NCBI RefSeq assembly: GCF_000002985.6
Contig: NC_003282.8
Span: 11,408,001-11,472,000, forward strand
DNA length: 64,000 nucleotides
Direction of reading: 5' to 3'
Source of the DNA: Caenorhabditis elegans
Taxonomy: Eukaryota > Nematoda > Chromadorea > Rhabditida > Rhabditidae
The position numbers and the translations under genes are program-made. Positions 9,710 through 21,629 of the stretch are shown piece by piece (position 1 is the first letter of the stretch; every line of letters starts with the position of its first letter). The notes beneath the pieces are model-generated. The model did no database searches, was not told where the DNA came from, and saw nothing but the letters and a program-made list of their open reading frames with translations.

Positions 9710-12700
9710 TTACCCTTTAACATCAACTTTTGGAGTATTGTTATTATCAAAAACCAACACAAGGCAGTTATCGTCTGGAGTCGCCATTGCAGATGCATCA
9801 GTAACCCAATTGTAATTTTCGAATGTTGTCACTGGCGGTCCGGCGAATGTGAAACCCTGACAATTTATATTTAGAATCTGGTTTAAATAAAAACCAAATA
9901 CCTGCGGTGACATACACTCTGCAGTTTTTGGTGTAGCTCTACAAGCAGTGGTCCTCATTCCGTCCATCCTAGCATAAGTTTGAGGAGTTTTAAGCAATGG
10001 AAATAGATTGGTTCGTACGTCATCTAGACAATAGATATTAATTCAGAGAATTTCAATTATAACATTTACATACCTTCAAACCATGCGAAATGTTCTGGAT
10101 AAATTAAGCCGGCTAGGGTGCCATTAGTAAAGTTTTTGCACAACATCATCGACCAATCATATGAATAAGATCCTTCTTCATCATAAAAGTCCTGTTGAAA
10201 ACAATTAAACTGATCCGTCTAGCTTTTAAAACAAACTCACGACAGTACATAAACCTGATCCATCTGCATGACCCACGTAACCCAAGAAATTTTTGTTGCA
10301 ACTGTAGTTCACTTGAAACAATTTCAATTAGCTCTTTACGGATTTCTAATTTTAACCAACCACTATATGACATTTTCCATACATCCCCATCAGAATAAAT
10401 ATTGTAATTAACATGCCTTGCCCATTTCGAAGGAACGTAGTCAACAAAGAGAGTTCCCTTAATTAAAAATTTTGTATTTTTCTGTTTGTAGGAATTAACA
10501 AACCGTTGCATTTTGATTGTCAAAAGTTGGGGCATTTGTGCCTTTTGGACATTCTCCTATTGGTGCATCTACCTTCCATGCAACAATTGATTCATTTACG
10601 GAAGTTGTCTGAGATACTGAACTGATTGCATTATAATTATACATTACACAAATATCGTCGGCCTTCCAAGCCATCTGAAAAAATATTTATTAATTTATAA
10701 AAATTATGTAGATCAAACAAAATCTTTCTGTGAATCAAGATTCTCTTTTTTGAAAACTCAAATTTCTGCTTCGTATCATAAACCGGAATAGTTTTTCGTT
10801 TAGCTCCGTTCTTCAGGAATTCGTGGTATTCCTGCGGATCACAGCAAACCATTGTTTTCGGTCCTTGGCTATAGTGGACCAGGGGGTGATGACTTCTCCG
10901 TCTGCGTCACGAATGGTGATCTCCTTTCGCAGCGAATCAGTCCATCGCATCGGCGGCCTTCCAACAGGCCTTTTCCATCCATATGGGCGCCATTCTGTCA
11001 TCAACGTGGTCCATCTTCCATCTTTCCTTCTCGCAACGTGTCCAGCCCATCCTAGCTTTCTCTTTTTCACGAAATTGAGCGGATCCCTGACTAGAGACAT
11101 CGTACGAATGTCTTCTCGATGGAGATCTCGCTCTCGTTGTTGGGTGAGTGTTATCCCAACAAGCCGTCTTTCTAGTGAGGCATGTGTAATTCGTACTCGT
11201 TCGGATAGAGCTTTGGTGAATGTCCAGGCTTCTGAACCGTAGGTGAGCGCTGGAAGGACAATTGAGTCGAACAGATTCGCACGAATCTTCTTGTCGGTGA
11301 TGGAGTCGGTGGTGTTCTTGATTCCATTGAATGCAGCCCAGGCTGCTCGACGTCTTCGGTGGATTTCCGGCATCAAGTTGTTTTGGGCGTTGATTTGACG
11401 ACCGAGGTAGATGTACTCGTCGACGTCGTCGAGCTGGGTGGTGGGGGAAGGGCTACTGAAGTAGACTTTACTGGGGTCAGCGAATCGGTTTCGCAAGACT
11501 TTCGTCTTCCCAGTATTGATCTCGAGACCTACTTCAGAGCATTTTTGTACGAGTTCTTGGAGCATTTTGCTGGCGGTATTGGGATGATTGGCGATGAGCA
11601 CAATATCGTCAGCAAATCTAAGGCTCGTTAGATTTCTGCCATTCACTCTCATTCCAGGGATCGTATCGTAATCCTCAGCTTCTCCTTTCAATTCAATCCA
11701 GGAAAGCTTTCGGAAAACGTGTTCGAGGCAAGCGGAGAAGAGATTCGGAGAGATGGGGTCTCCTTGTCGAACTCCTTTGGTCACAGGTACTGCGACTGGC
11801 CTGTGGAATGGGGTAAAATTTGTGGTACAATTTTTATAACACTCTTTCAGTAGATCAATATAGGCTCCATCTGCACCTTGCTCGTCGAGACTTTTCCAGA
11901 TTGCCTGGTGTTCAACACTGTCAAATGCCTTCTTGAAATCTATGAAGACAAGTGTCAGTGGGATCTGGTATTCCCTGCCGACTTCCAGAAGTCTTTGGAG
12001 CGAGTGGATGTGATCGATCGTAGAGAAAGATCGTCGGAATCCGGCCTGCTCGACAGGTTGAGCCTCATCAAGGGATCTTCGCATTCTATTCAGCAGACAC
12101 TTGGTGAATACTTTGTAGAGTACGGGTAGTAGGCAGATGGGCCTATAGTTTTCCAAATTCTCACGGTCACCTTTCTTGAAGATGAGAGTGGTTTTGGAGG
12201 TTTTCCAGGGTTTCGGTACATTTCTGCTGTGGAGGTACCTGTTGAATCGATCCGTTATCAGGTCAATGACGTTATCGTGGCAAGATTTCAAGAAATCTGC
12301 ACTGATTTTGTCTTTGCCTGCGGCTTTACCATTCGGGAAGGAACGGAGAACATGACGAATTTCTTCCGGGAGAAACGGCGGTGGAGTTGCCGTGGCGGGT
12401 ATTGAAGATGTTTGAGAGTTGCTCACAGCGCTTTTGAAGAGCTCCGTGTAGAACTTCTCAATCTCCTGCTCCATTTTCACCCTGGAAGTGATTCTTTCAC
12501 CAGTAGAGGTTGATTTGAGGCATGGGATAACTGACTTATATTCGTTGATGTCCCTAGCAACTCTTTTCAAACTCTTTTTCTGGTTCGCAGCAGATAGAAG
12601 TCGAGTACTGGCAAAAGCTTCATGGTCTTTCTGAACTGCTTCACGACATTTGTCTGAAATAGATTTGAACTGAGGATCATTTCTATCCATAAAACGTCTT

Positions 12701-13634
12701 TTGTTCAGCAGTTTTCGGGTTTCCTCCGAAAGTCTGTTGGATGAGTGGTTGGCCGGTCGAACGATAGCTTGGTCTTGGAGTTCTTTTAGTGACTGAATCA
12801 GATAATCATAGTCGATATCTAAATCAGGATCACTCTGAACCGTGACTATCGCTGAGATTGCATAAGCAATCGCCGGGTCCAACACTCTTTTCGGAGGTTT
12901 TCTCCGTCTGACCTGCTCCAACTTTGCTAGGCAATTGTTGAAGTGGAGGTTACAGCGGAGTAACCTATGGTCGCTACCATTTGTGAAAGAGGGGAGTACA
13001 GTGGTATCTGTGACAAACTTTCCATTGGCCAAAATGTGGTCAATTTCGTGTCTGTGATTCCCGTCGAATCAAGATTCTCTTTTTTGAAAACTCAAATTTC
13101 TGCTTCGTATCATAAACCGGAATAGTTTTTCGTTAGGCTCAGGCGGGGTACAATTTCAATTCTTCTTGAATTTCCAGCTCTCAGCTTTTTTGAAAGAAAA
13201 AAATAAAAAAAACATTATACAAGATATCTTGTCATTACAAAAAATAACTTTTTGTCAACTTACCACACACTCCTGTGAATCGTAACAAGTATCAATACAT
13301 TCATTCCATGTCAATGTTCTATTGATTATCGCTTTTTGTACAGAATTTGGCTGGCCCCATACCAGCATCATTTTCATATCAGCATTCTAAAATTTATATG
13401 CTTCTGTTAAGAGGATAAATCAAAGTCTCTCAACAAAGTGAACCAAGTGCATATTCTTAAAAAATTGCACATTTTGGAATTATATAATAAAGTACGTATG
13501 AGAAAACGTTTTGTGACATGTTGCTCTTTTGTTTTTCAAAAAGTTTTCGGACACCAACTAATATTTAAGTTTTACTGACAAAAACTTACAACGAAGTTTA
13601 AAAGTCCAAAAAAGCTTAATAGAATCATTTTCAT
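9710..13634 (-). CDS. Secreted PAN-3/CW plus C-type-lectin-like protein (copy C), intron holds RTE-1
   Basis: Exons: 13634-13590 (signal peptide [14 protein letters not shown]), 13386-13264 (PAN-3/[23 protein letters not shown]), 10674-10504, 10457-10361, 10311-10241, 10191-10074, 10023-9902 and 9856-9710, for about 297 residues. Exon lengths 71, 118 and 147 nt match copy A or B. The lectin-like half shows [24 protein letters not shown] and DDNCLVLV. The intron between the CW exon and the next is about 2.6 kb because a retrotransposon sits in it. The split 10504/10457 is inferred: copy A has one continuous exon here, while copy C has a 46-nt stretch with an in-frame stop, bounded by GTTTGT and AATTAAG. 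It is either a new short intron or a disabling 2-nt frame shift, so the gene may be a pseudogene. Confidence 0.65.
10732..10800. repeat. 69-bp target-site duplication, left copy
   Basis: Identical over 69 bp to 13066-13134. The sequence starts GAATCAAGATTCTC and ends AGTTTTTCGTT. The two copies bracket the RTE element exactly, so this is the target-site duplication of the insertion. RTE-family elements are known to make long, variable duplications. Confidence 0.9.
10801..13065 (-). mobile_element. RTE-1-type non-LTR retrotransposon, 5'-truncated
   Basis: A 2265-bp insertion lies between two identical 69-bp direct repeats and inside an intron of lectin-like copy C, in the same orientation as the host gene. 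Only about 12 nt follow the ORF stop before the flanking repeat, which fits the very short 3' UTR of RTE elements. The full family element is about 3.2-3.3 kb, so the 5' end, with most of the endonuclease domain, was lost at insertion. Confidence 0.9.
10813..13065 (-). CDS. RTE-1 ORF2, reverse transcriptase with end of endonuclease
   Basis: One open frame runs from the 5' truncation point (13065) to the stop at 10813-10815, about 750 codons; the first ATG in it gives 739 residues. It begins inside the apurinic-endonuclease-like domain ([12 protein letters not shown], then the terminal NGSDHRLL block). Reverse-transcriptase motifs follow: [46 protein letters not shown] and [10 protein letters not shown]. 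The tail has [14 protein letters not shown] and a WTDSLRKEI segment typical of RTE ORFs. No frame breaks are seen, so the copy is recent, but it cannot move by itself without the missing endonuclease part. Confidence 0.9.
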   Translation of the reverse strand, partial: DGNHRHEIDHILANGKFVTDTTVLPSFTNGSDHRLLRCNLHFNNCLAKLEQVRRRKPPKRVLDPAIAYAISAIVTVQSDPDLDIDYDYLIQSLKELQDQAIVRPANHSSNRLSEETRKLLNKRRFMDRNDPQFKSISDKCREAVQKDHEAFASTRLLSAANQKKSLKRVARDINEYKSVIPCLKSTSTGERITSRVKMEQEIEKFYTELFKSAVSNSQTSSIPATATPPPFLPEEIRHVLRSFPNGKAAGKDKISADFLKSCHDNVIDLITDRFNRYLHSRNVPKPWKTSKTTLIFKKGDRENLENYRPICLLPVLYKVFTKCLLNRMRRSLDEAQPVEQAGFRRSFSTIDHIHSLQRLLEVGREYQIPLTLVFIDFKKAFDSVEHQAIWKSLDEQGADGAYIDLLKECYKNCTTNFTPFHRPVAVPVTKGVRQGDPISPNLFSACLEHVFRKLSWIELKGEAEDYDTIPGMRVNGRNLTSLRFADDIVLIANHPNTASKMLQELVQKCSEVGLEINTGKTKVLRNRFADPSKVYFSSPSPTTQLDDVDEYIYLGRQINAQNNLMPEIHRRRRAAWAAFNGIKNTTDSITDKKIRANLFDSIVLPALTYGSEAWTFTKALSERVRITHASLERRLVGITLTQQRERDLHREDIRTMSLVRDPLNFVKKRKLGWAGHVARRKDGRWTTLMTEWRPYGWKRPVGRPPMRWTDSLRKEITIRDADGEVITPWSTIAKDRKQWFAVIRRNTTNS
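13066..13134. repeat. 69-bp target-site duplication, right copy
   Basis: Perfect match to 10732-10800. The flanks diverge at once on both sides, which sets the insertion junctions at 10800/10801 and 13065/13066. Confidence 0.9.
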
Positions 13635-14050
13635 CTTCTTCGGAGAGAGTATGAAGAATGAAATGAACAAACCAATTTCCCTGAACTCTCCGAAATAATG
13701 ACGAAAAGATTTTCGTGCAACAATTGGTGTTCCGTGAGCAAATTTGCAAATATTCCTGTAGTTTTGATGTCGAGGAGCATTTGCATCGAGAAGCATGTTT
13801 TTTTGAGATTTTCGGGCTGTTCAAAAATAACTTTGGTTATGAGATATGTGTACAAATATGTCACGAAGATTTATAAATTTCAAGATGAACTGTGAGAAGT
13901 TATTCGGACATGCTGAGTGCGCGAGAAAAGTAACAGTGTTTTTAAAAACAATCTGTGCCACATTGACATATATACTTATCCTAAATCTAAACTATTTTTT
14001 ACCCAAAATAATTGTTCCGGAAATGTTATATAAAATCCTCAAATACTTAC

Positions 14051-14095
14051 TATAAAATCTAAAAGTTCAAAGCATATTAATAGAAAAATCTTCAT
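14051..14095 (-). pseudogene. Orphan signal-peptide exon, duplicate of copy C exon 1
   Basis: An ATG at 14095 opens 15 codons (MKIFLLICFELLDFI) that run into a GTAAGT donor at 14050. The exon is 45 nt, exactly the size of copy C exon 1 at 13634-13590, and the two leaders resemble each other for some tens of bases upstream. It could be an alternative first exon of copy C, or what is left of a fourth paralogue. No CW exon lies between the two leaders. Confidence 0.5.
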
Positions 14096-14679
14096 TTTTA
14101 TCGCCGGAAATATGATAGATGAACAAAGAAAATAGGTCTGTAAAAATCGGTATTTCGTGTGAAAATATGATACAGTCTTAATGGCTATTCATGGTCATTT
14201 TCTAGCAATTCGAGAAATTCGTAAAATGAAGTAGACAGAAATAATTATGATCCAGTGGTTCAAATGTGTCCCAAGGTATTTTGAAGTTTAGTTTCTAGAA
14301 ATGATGTGTTTAATGATGCAAACCTTCACATTGCAAAAATGAAACTGAAGTTTGAAATTGCAGTTTGCGTCATGGCTAAAAGACCTACTCCCCTTAAATT
14401 TTCAATATTGAAAAACTGGAAAATTCGATCATTCTAGTTTTGAGCAAAACGAGAAATCAAAGTTCACACCAGAGACAGTTATTTTTTAAAAGCTGAAAAA
14501 GAAATGTTAGTCGTTCGTTGAGAGCCCAATTGTATAGAATTTGTATCAGGGGTGGGCGGTAATTGCCGTTCGGACCGGCAGTCTCAAGGTAGTCTCAAGA
14601 AAATTTTTTTTTTAACTATTCGAAAACCGAAAAATGTTTTTTGGAGCAAGTTTTCAATATTGTGCCAAGTCGAAATAAT
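14096..14679. other. Gap with a partial hAT-like end
   Basis: Between the orphan exon and the tyrosine-kinase stop. CAGGGGTGGGCGG at 14547-14559 resembles a hAT terminal repeat, but no matching opposite end was found nearby. Otherwise nothing is recognised. Confidence 0.35.
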
Positions 14680-16885
14680 TTATTTAAAACTTAAAACACC
14701 AAGTAGATCAATTTTTGTAACTACATCTTGTACGAGTATCTCATCTTTGTCAAGTCCACCTTCAACATGTCGCCCAGGAACGTTGATACCTGAAACATCA
14801 TATGGTGCACTACTATTAGAAGTTACACCTACCTCGGGCATATCGGGTCTTTTCTTATCATCAACTACGAACAGCTTTGCAGCCACATATTGTTGAAGAG
14901 CAACTGGTGCCTCTTGGTTGAATTTCACGAACAGCTCCTTCCTGATCTGAACTTTTCAAGCAATTACAACAAATATCAAGATAAAGAACTAACCAGCTCC
15001 TTAATATGACGTCCTCTGAGTTGCGTATTTTTTGGAGCAACACATTCTTGGTGTGGTTGAGCTTTCATATATGGCTCCTGTCCGTTTGCAAATATTTCCC
15101 AGATGACAAGACCAAACGTGTAGACATCGGTTTTGGTGGAATAGACGAATGAGCTCAACGTCTCTGGAGCAAGGTACCTGACAGGGATCTTCGTGGCTTT
15201 TCGCATTTTGTAGGAGCTCGCGTGCTTTGCCAAACCGAAATCGGCAATCTTTGGCTTAAATTATTCGATTATAAACGATGTTAAACTTTAAAATATAAAA
15301 AATACCGTCTTATCCGCTGAAACCAAAATGTTCCGAGTCGCCAAGTCACGGTGAATGAGCCCTTTGAAGTGAATGTACTCGAGCCCACACGACGAGCCAA
15401 GGCAAAACCGGAGCTTCTCATCCACGCTCACTTTGCTCTTTTGCAGATAGTCTTTCAATGAGCCATATGGAAAATGGTTTTCAAATAATTTTTCTAAACA
15501 CTCCACTAACTTTCACAAAACTCGGAGACCAACATAATCGGCTTCTTGAGGAGGAAAACTCCGCGGAATGCGAGAACATTCTGAAATTATTTTTCTCTGC
15601 CTAAATTTTCAATCTATCGTCTCACCTTATGTCTCAACTGTAGCTGCAACCTTGCTTCGTGCATCACTTCCAAAAGAGCCGCCCTCGAATCGTCGTTTTT
15701 CACCGTCTTGACTGCCACGTCACACCACTTATGAAACTCCTTCTGATCCACACTAAACGGTTGTGCCCATCGTCCCAAGTAGACTATTCCAAAGGCACCT
15801 TCTCCCAACTTCTTTGGAGTCATATCAATTCCTTCTGCCCGGAGCTCCCAGTCTTGTAGCACGATAGGGCGTTTCAAGAATACACGTGTCTGAAAATTAA
15901 AGACCGTCTGGAAATGGCTAGAAAAGCACTCAAACATACATTGTGATAGCAAATCGGGTTGACCTTATAGTAGTTGATAAGCTCATCAATAGTCGGAAAC
16001 TTGAATCGCCGCTCAATATAAAACGAGGTCCATTTGCCGGCGGTTTCTTCAATAAACAAATGCATATCCATGTTCTCTTTCTTCACATCCTCCAGATCCC
16101 CATAGAAACTTCGTGTGGTGCCGGTTTTTTGTGCTGAATAGGGAACATAATTGTAAAATCTAGAGTTTTTCAACGAACAGTGAGGGCAAGTTCCCCGCAA
16201 CAGCTTGACAACTTATGAGAAGTTCATTGAATAAGTTTCCAAGCTGCTAGGAAGTTAAAAAAACAAAAAATAAAACAAACTGATATTGACGGACAGAACA
16301 AGAATGACACGAGTCAGTGGAATCGGATCAGTGGCACTTTTGTCCGGAGTCGTCGGCTTCTTCGCATTCTTCTCTGGTTGATGCGACAATCTCAGGAGAA
16401 AGTCTCCGTTCGTCTTCAACAAGATCAGTTGTAGCTCTTGGAGCACAAAACCATGGAAAAATTGGTATCTCAATAAATAATTGTCAATCATTTCATTAGT
16501 TACTCTGGAAATTAAAAAGTGTTTTGGGATATTTGGGATAAAGTTGCTCACCTTCCAACGCTTTTAGTTTTTTCTACATTTTGATACATTGAGTCGTCCG
16601 GAAAATTGATCATAACTGAGTTTGAAATACTGCTGCCATCTGTTGTCCTTTCAGTCTTTTCGGTCGTTTCACTCTTACATTCTTTTTTCTCAGATTTCTG
16701 AAAATTGAAAATTACATTTTACTATACCAGGAATACCGAATTTGTCTTTTTTTTAAATAATCATACTACAGGCGACCCATTGCAGGAAACTTATTCTAGA
16801 ATTTCTGATGTCTTATTTTATTTTCAGGTAGACGCGTAGCCAGGTACAGGCAGGCTCGAACTCCCGCACTCCAACTCACCTTCAT
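14680..16885 (-). CDS. SH2-domain non-receptor tyrosine kinase (Fer-like, worm-expanded class)
   Basis: Modelled exons: 16885-16880, 16697-16552, 16504-16281, 16133-15940, 15889-15626, 15580-15511, about 15478-15306, 15254-14994 and 14946-14680, for about 534 residues. A Lys/Glu/Thr-rich leader precedes an SH2 domain (YQFFHG, then GDFLLRL with the phosphotyrosine-binding Arg). The kinase domain has the glycine loop LGEGAFGIVYLG, VAVK lysine near 251, HRDLATRN catalytic loop, ADFGLAK, and PVRYLAPE, TDVYTFGLVIWE and KKRPDMP at the end. It phosphorylates tyrosine on partners bound through SH2; partners are unknown. The six-nt first coding exon is uncertain. The junction between VSEFCE and GSLKDYL has no canonical short intron, so the gene may carry a frameshift. 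It resembles the chromosome IV kinase gene F22B3.8, but I did not verify this. Confidence 0.8.
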
Positions 16886-19800
16886 TGCAAAAATTTTACG
16901 ACGATTTTGAGTAAAATTATATTGGGAAATAAATAAGTTTGCCTCGTCGTATTTGTTTTTTTTTTCAATTTTTTTCACGGGAGTTTATGTATTTAAACAT
17001 ACAGACAGTGATACAACTCAAATTCAGAAAACTTCCAGGAATCAAACTTCATCTGAAGGATTAACGGTTAAACCAAATTTTCCTGACAACAAAGTGCAAA
17101 GTCACTGCTCGACAGTTAGGAACAACTTCCTACTCCTGCCATAATTTAGCATCTTCCTATCAAACCTTTCATCAGCGGCAAGCAGGCAGGCGAGCACGTC
17201 TGAAAAATTCATGTCTACTATCGAACCCCTTAGAAAATATATTCATTTTTTGCAATTCACAGGATGTCAAAATATTGAAAATTGTTGCTTATAGAGTGGA
17301 AAAAAGGAGATTATTATAATAGCTGGTCTCAAATGTCAACGGCAGAAGTATTTAACTAGATTAATATTTTCAAGTTTCATGTTTTCGGATATGTCACCAT
17401 TCACCATACACTTTACCATTATCTAAATCTAGAAATGTTACAGTAATCCATGAGCACACAAAATCAGAAAACGAAGAGCAACCTTGTGATGAGCTGGAAA
17501 AAGGGGATTAGTAGAGGTGAATGTTGAGAACAGGAAAGAAAGAGAGAGTGAGAGGATCAGAAATACTTTCAATTTATTTATAATTTTATTCACATCACAA
17601 ATCTCTCTCCACTCAACTGCCCATAGTGATTGATAAGCTCCGGCGTTTCGCCTACTCAACGTTTCCCTCCAAAAACTCCAATCTAACTTTTTATTTTTGT
17701 TTCTAGCCAATCTTTTTTTTTTTCTATAGTTTCAGAATCAAATGCTCAATTTTGGAGTCGTTATGTATCAAAAGAAGAGCCCAAGTAATGCAACAGAAAA
17801 GTGAGTTCTGAGTGTATCTTACCAAACCGAAAAAAGTAAAAATGCAACCTATAAAACAAGATATTATCTCTCTCATTGCAATAGAAATCTCCCCCTAAAA
17901 AAAATCTCTTTGCACATGTCTCTGTCAGTTCTTTTTATGTTTTGCGTGCATAGAATTGCCGATTGTCGGATGATTTTCTTCTTCGTTCGATGAAAGCGGA
18001 AATAATAGAGAACAGCGTTTTATTGTGGTTTTTTGTTTTTTCGTGTCAAAGTTTCTGTAAAAGTCATGATGGTAGAATTTGTTCTAACTGTTTTATTCTT
18101 TTATTTTTAACTTTCAATTTAATTATAAATCAATTGCATATTATTGTCCATGTAATTAAGCTTTTAAGTTATCAAGAATAAGTTGAAAATTTTATTTGCA
18201 AATATTTTTTATGTCGAATTTCGATGCAGATAATGTTTTTTTTTTCCAAAACCGCTAAAATTATTTCAATATTCTTTATTTTTTTTCTATAGTTAAAGAA
18301 AAATTTTTTTAGAAAATTAACAAAAAAACTAAAAAATTACCAAAAGTTGTTCATTTTGATGAGAAAAAACATGAAATGTTTTCTCTGAAAAAAAAGGAAA
18401 ATGGTCAAAATGTTAATATATTTTTGCAAAAATCGAATTGTTTTCGAAATATCTGAAAAACTAAAATTTTTCGGAAACGGTTTTTCTATAATACGCTTTG
18501 TATGCCAGGATACATTAAATAGAGAAAAATTGAGACAAAGTCCAATTACTGAAAGTGTAACATTTTTCTTTAAATTATGATCTAGGATAGTTTGTTAATG
18601 AAGCGATATTGCTTCTTGTATGCATACCTATGTATGTATGTCATTTCCGAAGTATTATAATATGTATCCTAATCAAGAACATGGATCATAAACATCTTTA
18701 TTTTTATTATTTTATCTTTATTTTTCAACTCGATGTAAATTAAAAATCTTCACTAGTAGCCAGTAGCTCGACTTTGCAAATGCGTTCGTTTTAGATTTCG
18801 TCTTGTTTCCGATTGGCCCGGTTATTACGTAAGCACCTAAATTTTAATGTTATTGCATCTCATCACTACTTAAAAATGAGTCAAGTTTTTGAAATAGAAA
18901 TACGAGCTTCATTGTGAAGATCACGATATTCTTTTTATTCGAATAAATCTGGTTGCATAGCTGTAGTACGTCAACGGACGAACCTGGATGAAATAGTGAA
19001 TAAATATATTTTCTATAAAAAGGAGAAAATAAAAGAAATGTTATAGTTGACAGTTAATCCTTTGCATGGTGAATCTGTTGGCGGATGCCAGTTAATCTCC
19101 CTGTTTATCCGTATGCTCATATTTTTAAGTCGTCTTCAGTCGTTGTCGTTCTAAAAAATTTGGCCATCGATTGGCTCAGCTTCGTCTTTTTTGCCTCCTT
19201 TCACTTCTTCTTTTCTTGTCCGATTTCAGAAAAATTAAGATAATAAATTGCTTCAAATTTTGAAGTGCAATACACTTTCGCAGTCTAAATGCCTCTTGTT
19301 TTCTAAAAGTTATGCCAATTATTTATTCTTTAAAAATATTGGACTTACTGCCATGGAAGTCATATAGTTTCGCTACAAAAGTAGTACCTGTTCTGTGGTT
19401 TGGGTATTTTTCGAATTAAAATTTTTCCAAACTCAACTTTTTTGTGCAATTCTAAATGTATTTTTATGAGTATTCTTTTTTCTCCCTCTCCTATGTACAT
19501 CCGCCAGCAGATGCTTGTTGAATTCTTATCGAAAGCTCTTTATCAGAACTTATTTTGAAAAAAATGTCAAGCATTCTCCGAGCATAGGTTTAAAATATTT
19601 CTGAAACACAGGTACATTTAACCAATCTCTCAGTTGAAAAGGTTACAATTTTCAGTATCAAATAAAAAAGTATAACACAATAATCTTTTGCACTTGACTC
19701 GCGTCATTTATCTGATCAACATGGCTTCATGCTCGGAGAATGTTCTTCTTTCTGCCAAAATGACTCACTGGAAATACTTTGAACATTATCAATGAAATTC

Positions 19801-21629
19801 AAAATAAAAATCAAAGAATAAGACTTTAAACTTTGAAAATTAGGACTTAAAAATTGTTGTAGAAATGCACCTAGCTCTTCAAATTTTGTTTGCCACTTTT
19901 TTACTGAAAATTGATGGCAACATACTTGAATTCTTTGATTTTTTCTCTACTAAAGGAAAACAAAAATCTTTGAAACTTTAAAATCAATGGTTTGTGTTAA
20001 CTGAATTTGGTTCACCGATAGAACGATTGTTGTAAATCAAGGAGGTTAAAAAATTGAAATATCGATTAGTCATTGATTTTGAAAATTCAAAGCTTCCAGA
20101 CAGAATGCCTCTTTGAAATACCCTTTGAACTATCAAGCTTCCTCCTCTTCCTCCTCTAAAAATAACGTGAATAAATTGTTCGAAGAGTATGGAATCATCT
20201 CATTTCCGATTCATATTCGTTTCCGCTATCAAACAATTTAACAATTTAATATGATATTCAGAGATGAATAAAATGCATTTTCTGCTCGAATGCCTTTTTT
20301 AGCTCGAATAAGTTTCTTCTTGCGTATCAGTTGGCAGGTGCAATGCTCAATTTTAATTTTAAGAAAAGTTTACATCAGCAAGCCCTACTTTCTCATTCTC
20401 TCCTTTTTAATTTTGTTTCTTTTGTTGTCTTGAAAGAAATTCAAACCCTTAAAGTATAAAATTGAATCAATTGGGTGTTCTTCTAATTGTCTCGTTCATT
20501 CAAATATCACTATGCATTAGGGAATGTCATATCAAATTGAATGATGAAAGTAGATTAGAAAGAGAAAAGAGAACATCCATTTAAGTATTCAAGTTAGCTT
20601 TTTGATTTTTCTAGATTTTTATGAACTAAAAATTGAGAATATTTACACTTGGCTGAGAACCACGGCGCGAGGAGATCGTTGAAGAGGCTGAAAGAAGCGA
20701 CATCGCCCAAATATGAGGAGGAATGGCGTCTTCCGTTGAATTTTAGGAATTAGAATTTTTATGAGTATCATCAAGTTAGTTTTAACTTAAAGGTTCCGAC
20801 AAAACCTTCAGATTATTCCAAGTTTTCTTTTGGATCCTTAGTAAATACAACCTGACATTTACAAAACGCCGAAACATATTCCCATTTTGTTTCGTAGTGT
20901 TCAACTTGTCAAAATGAAAATAAAAACATTCAAACAAGAAAAGCAGGAAATTGAGTTTCGATTTGACGAAGAAATGCGCTGTTTCTACTGCTACGACGAC
21001 GACGACACGGCGATTTGAAATGGAAATATGTGTAGATGCACAGAAGCCTCTGGAGAAGGGGACACATGTGAGAGCAGCTCAAAAAAAGCAATAAAGCCTT
21101 GTGCTCTTTCTCTCTCCAAAGACTCGACTCTCAGGGCTCATTTCAAGCGTGAGGCCAACATAGTAAGAGCTCAGAGTCTAAGATTCGTTTTTTTAACCTT
21201 CTTCCTGGTCCTTAACACATTTTATGGCTGTTCGGGTTGATCTAGTCTAGACTAGGTGATTCTCAATTTGTTGTCAAGGAGAGTAGCAGACTGAAGATCC
21301 TAGGTGAAGTTAGATTATATTTTTCGATTTTTGAAGTTAACTTTTGAACTAAGGTCTAATAGGTTCAAAATACAATGGACAATAAAGAGAGAAGCTGTGA
21401 CAAGAGCTGTTAACTCTGATTGATGGTTTTCATAGGTTTATCCTATGTCGAAATGCCAAACTACCGTATTCCGCATATTTGAGTAGTTCTTCCACATATA
21501 TTCGGCTTGTATTCAAAAGTACAGAAAATGAGAAGATGTTTTGTCATTATCTTACTTCAATAAAACCTTTCACATAGAAACTGTATGTCTAAACGGCGAC
21601 CTACGCCTACTGCCAAAGTGCATTACGAA
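16886..21629. other. Gene-poor region between divergent kinase genes
   Basis: About 4.7 kb of AT-rich sequence that probably holds the promoters of both flanking genes and 5' non-coding exons of kin-4. A GC-richer stretch at about 20650-20740 and another at 20975-21180 might be such exons, but no splice pair is convincing. A 14-bp perfect inverted repeat pairs 19574-19587 with 19730-19743. No RNA gene was recognised. Confidence 0.4.

Noticed and set aside
10823-11631. Plus-strand ORFs opposite the RTE reverse transcriptase
   Set aside because: They are antisense shadows of a clearly coding frame.
16840-16885. T-arm-like sequence GGAGTTCGAGCC on the minus strand, suggesting a tRNA
   Set aside because: The loop is the wrong size, and no D-arm, anticodon arm or acceptor stem pairs around it.
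21028-21240. 70-codon ORF upstream of kin-4, considered as a first coding exon
   Set aside because: No donor near its end joins in phase to 22240, and the peptide resembles nothing known.
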